Source: an uncultured Clostridia bacterium (lineage in GTDB: Bacteria; Bacillota; Clostridia; TANB77; CAG-508). Taken from it: a stretch of 64,000 bases of DNA. Of this stretch, positions 61,251 to 64,000 are shown in pieces (the stretch's first letter is position 1; each line of letters opens with the position of its first letter). Made by a program: the position numbers and the translations under genes. The stretch covers positions 30,528 through 94,527 of the forward strand of contig CAKOXT010000006.1 in assembly GCA_934130285.1 (NCBI GenBank), in the 5' to 3' direction. The notes under the pieces were generated by a model. It had not been told where the DNA came from and did not search any database. It was given only the letters and a program-made list of their open reading frames with translations.

Positions 61251-62020
61251 TTTTTTTATCTTTATATTTATTGTAATATTTACTTATATTTAATTTTTAT
61301 ATTAATTATACTTTTATTATTCAATATATTATTATATTAATTATACTTTTCCAGTTATAATTATTTTTCCATTTTGCTTTCTTTATTTATTGTCAGCATT
61401 AATAATCTATTAATTATAAATTTACTTTTTGACTATCTATTTTTTCATATTTTATTTTAATTCTTTTTTATTTGTCTTCTCAAAATCGTTTTTAACCGAT
61501 TTTTTGTCTTATAGTAATATAATTTCATTAACAAAATCATCTCTTCCATATTAACCATTTTCACCAGTTAACTTCTTTCAGTTCATTACCACTTTTTCTC
61601 TCAACCGCTTATTTCCCTGCATACAGCCGTCACGCTCTTTACGACACTAATTTCATTTCAACTCTTTTTTGGAATTAATAATCTCTTAATTTGCAATATT
61701 AATTATTTTTATTTTTTGTAATCAATAAATTAAAAAATATTCACTTGCTTTTTTATGTTTTATTTTTTTCCCTTATTTTTATATTATTTTAATTTTTAGA
61801 TTTGTACATTTTCAAAAATTAAATAGCACACTTTTTGATTTTATATTTTTTAACCATTATTTATTCTCAATATTTTTTCTTAAATTATTTAAACCTCATT
61901 TTAAATAAACTTTTTATCAAATCATTATTTTATTTTCTTATTAATTAACTAATTTTCCGATCATTTTTTATGTAATATTTATATTATCCTCTATTAATTA
62001 ATAAATACTCAAATAATTAA
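61251..62020. repeat. Long AT-rich direct repeat, copy 1
   Basis: About 770 bp of non-coding DNA repeated nearly identically at 62249 and 63403. It begins TTTTTTTATCTTTATATTTA and ends near TAATTAATTAATT. It contains a hairpin AAAATCG/CGATTTT (about 61482-61504) and a GC-richer core at about 61550-61660. No gene is visible on either strand. Confidence 0.9.
61550..61665. other. Conserved GC-richer core of copy 1
   Basis: In an otherwise almost all-AT region this 115-bp part has ordinary base composition, for example CCAGTTAACTTC and CATACAGCCGTCACG. It is the best conserved section between copies. On the minus strand GTCGT and ACGGC can pair across AAAGAGCGTG and AACT pairs with AGTT. It may be a structured RNA or protein-binding site; unknown. 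Confidence 0.6.
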
Positions 62021-62248
62021 TTAATTAATTAATTTATTTATCTATCTAACTATTTATCTAATTATTTATATTATTATTTATATTATTATTTATATTATTA
62101 TTTATATTATTATTTATACTATTATTTATACTATTATTCATATTATTATTCATATTATTATTTATTATTATTTATTATTTATTATTTATTATTTATTATT
62201 TATTATTTATTATTTATTTATTATTTATTATTTATTATTATTTGTTTA
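62021..62248. repeat. 12-bp and 7-bp microsatellite spacer between copies 1 and 2
   Basis: Roughly eight units of a 12-bp motif (TATTATTTATAT with drift, about 62063-62160) are followed by 7-bp ATTATTT units (to about 62240). Confidence 0.85.
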
Positions 62249-63006
62249 TTTTTTTATCTTTATATTTATTGTAATATTTCTTTTTATTTAATTTTTATAT
62301 TAATTATACTTTTATTATTCAATACATTATTATATTAATTATATTTTTTCATTTTAATTATTCTTCCTTTTTACTTTCTTTATTTATTGTCATCACTAAT
62401 AATCTATTAATTATAAATTTACTTTTTGACTATCTATTTTTTTATATTTTATTTTAATTATTTTTTATTTGTCCTCTCAAAATCGTTTTTAATCGATTTT
62501 TTGTCTTATAGCAGTATAGTTTCATTATCAAAATTATCTCTCCCTTATTAACCATTTTCACCAGTTAACTTCTTTCAGTTCATCACCACCTTTTCTCTCA
62601 ACCGCTTATTTCCCTGCATACAGCCGTCACGCTCTTTACGACACTAATTTCATTTCAACTCTTTTTTTGGATTAATAATCTCCTAATTTGCAATATTAAT
62701 TATCTTTATTTTTTGTAATCAATAAATTAAAAAATATTCACTTGCTTTTTTATGTTTTATTTTTTTCTCTTATTTTTATATTATTTTAATTTTTAAACTT
62801 GTACATTTTCAAAAATTAAATAGCACACTTTTTGATTTTATATTTTTTAATCATTATTTATTCTCAATATTTTTTCTTAAATTATTTAGAACTCATTTTA
62901 AATATACTTTTTATTAAATCATTATTTAATTAATTAATTTTTCGATCATTTTTTATGTAATATTTATATTTTTCTCTATTAATTAATAAATAATCAAATA
63001 ATTAAT
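62249..63006. repeat. Long AT-rich direct repeat, copy 2
   Basis: About 758 bp aligned with copy 1 (period 997 bp measured at the core anchor 61554 and 62551). Differences are scattered substitutions and short indels, for example TTCATTACC versus TTCATCACC. The hairpin AAAATCG...CGATTTT is preserved. Confidence 0.9.
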
Positions 63007-63402
63007 TTAATTATTTATTTAATTATTTATCTAACTATTTATCTAATTATTTATCTAATTATTTATCTAGTTAGTTATCTAGTTATTTATCTAGTTAGTT
63101 ATCTAGTTATTTATTCATCTAACTATTTATTTTATATATTAACATCTTTAACTTAAATATATTAATAACTTTAATTAGCACTACTATATTAAATAGTATA
63201 GTATTTAATATAGTCATTTCATTAATCAATTAATAAAAACTTCATAAAAGCCTCTACCTCAGTAATATTCAATTTATGTTTATTTATGTTTATTTATTTT
63301 CATTTGATTATTTATATTATTATTATTATTTATCATTATTTATTATTTATTATTTATTTATTATTTATTATTTTTTTATTATTATTTATTATTATTTATT
63401 AT
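63007..63402. repeat. Spacer between copies 2 and 3 with a 12-bp repeat
   Basis: A degenerate 12-bp motif (ATTTATCTAATT and TATCTAGTTAGT forms) repeats from about 63025 to 63112. Then come about 165 bp of more complex AT-rich sequence with no recognised gene, and another ATTATTT tract to 63400. Confidence 0.8.
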
Positions 63403-64000
63403 TTTTTTTATCTTTATATTTATTGTAATATTTCCTTTTATTTAATTTTTATATTAATTATACTTTTATTATTCAATACATTATTATATTAATTATATTT
63501 TTTCATTTTAATTATTCTTCCTTTTTACTTTCTTTATTTATTGTCATCACTAATAATCTATTAATTATAAATTTACTTTTTGACTATCTATTTTTTTATA
63601 TTTTATTTTAATTATTTTTTATTTGTCCTCTCAAAATCGTTTTTAATCAATTTTTTGTCTTATAGCAATATAGTTTCATTATCAAAATCATCTCTCCCTT
63701 ATTACCATTTTTACCAGTTAACTTCTTTCAGTTCATCACCACTTTTTCTCTCAACCGCTTATTTCCCTGCATGTAGTCGACACGCTCTTTACGACACTAA
63801 TTTCATTTCAACTCTTTTTTGGATTAATAATCTCCTAATTTGCAATATTAATTATTTTTATTTTTGGTAATTAATAAATTAAAAAATATTCACTTGCTTT
63901 TTTATGTTTTATTTTTTTCTCTTATTTTTATATTATTTTAATTTTTAGACTTGTACATTTTCAAAAATTAAATAACATACTTTTTGATTTTATATTTTTT
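63403..64000. repeat. Long AT-rich direct repeat, copy 3 (cut by window end)
   Basis: 598 bp of the same element (period 1153 bp from copy 2 at anchors 62551 and 63704); its 3' part lies outside the window. The core differs in 4 of 10 bases at 63771-63780 region (GTAGTCGACA instead of ACAGCCGTCA). The tail hairpin here has CAATTTT instead of CGATTTT, so that stem is weakened. Confidence 0.85.

Noticed and set aside
61088..61276. ORF of about 62 codons in the AT-rich array
   Set aside because: Codes only for Tyr, Phe, Ile and Leu through a 10-bp tandem repeat and has no ribosome site.
61181..63400. Regular short repeats resembling a CRISPR array
   Set aside because: Units are simple microsatellites of 7, 10 or 12 bp without unique spacers and no cas genes are present.
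63286..63492. ORF of about 68 codons in the array
   Set aside because: Made of ATTATTT repeats and runs into the start of a long repeat copy; no coding signal.
63580..63870. Plus-strand ORF of 96 codons over the conserved core of copy 3
   Set aside because: Frame is not kept in copies 1 and 2, where the same segments have indels; not a gene.
1..64000. rRNA, tRNA, riboswitch (T-box, cyclic-di-GMP) and insertion sequences
   Set aside because: No conserved motifs or transposase ORFs were recognised by eye; a covariance-model search would be needed to exclude short RNAs.

Overview
The window is about 64 kb of very AT-rich, low-GC Gram-positive DNA. It carries an endospore programme (spoIIE, spoIIR, spmA, spmB, cwlD, a GerMN protein, two coat-F-like genes), a Clostridia-type DUF4321-radC-mreBCD-mrdA cluster, strong AGGAGG ribosome sites and U-tailed hairpin terminators. 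All this points to a spore-forming, rod-shaped anaerobe of the Clostridia, probably gut-associated. The species cannot be named from this sequence. No rRNA, tRNA, CRISPR array, transposase or integrase was seen; the DNA reads as chromosomal backbone.

Layout. 1-7.6 kb: two translationally coupled giant surface-protein genes (the second runs off the window). 7.8-8.9 kb: three small, possibly spore-related genes. 9-15.3 kb: cell-shape and division cluster (minC, mrdA, mreD, mreC, mreB, radC, DUF4321); mrdA has an apparent +1 frameshift in its membrane anchor. 15.5-19.3 kb: an M23 peptidase, paired coat-F-like genes, an orphan Phd/YefM antitoxin and an M14 peptidoglycan peptidase. 19.5-24.9 kb: rpiB, a TagO/WecA-like transferase, a prepilin-like LRR protein, a second M23 peptidase and a REC-GGDEF protein. 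25-37.6 kb: two membrane proteins, pcrA, a small LPNTG protein, prfA, tatD, smc, an HD-GYP protein and cwlD. 37.7-43.2 kb: ECF-like sigma factor with a DUF4179 membrane partner, then an operon of WG-repeat protein, unknown membrane protein, acpS and prepilin-like protein. 43.3-53.7 kb: spoIIE, a pyrophosphorylase/phosphoglucomutase fusion, spoIIR, murA, walJ, spmB and a frameshifted spmA. 53.8-61 kb: AbrB-like regulator facing rsmI and a trmN6-like gene (as in Bacillus), a small ORF, a GerMN gene and a 1441-residue dehydratase-activase-like ATPase. 61-64 kb: a gene-free, extremely AT-rich tandem array with three copies of a roughly 760-bp element at periods of 997 and 1153 bp, each holding a conserved, GC-richer core.

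The genes connect through three themes. (1) Envelope and shape: mre/mrd, murA, a TagO-like transferase, UDP-sugar supply and several wall peptidases. (2) Sporulation control: spoIIE has two upstream Spo0A boxes and a 21-bp-spaced promoter, and spoIIR has a sigma-F-like promoter. (3) Second-messenger and surface functions: GGDEF and HD-GYP proteins, prepilin-like proteins and large adhesins.

The best candidates for something undescribed are the 61-64 kb repeat array, the pyrophosphorylase-mutase fusion and the prepilin-LRR protein. Three genes (mrdA, spmA and one M23 gene) have start or frame anomalies that need checking against raw reads.
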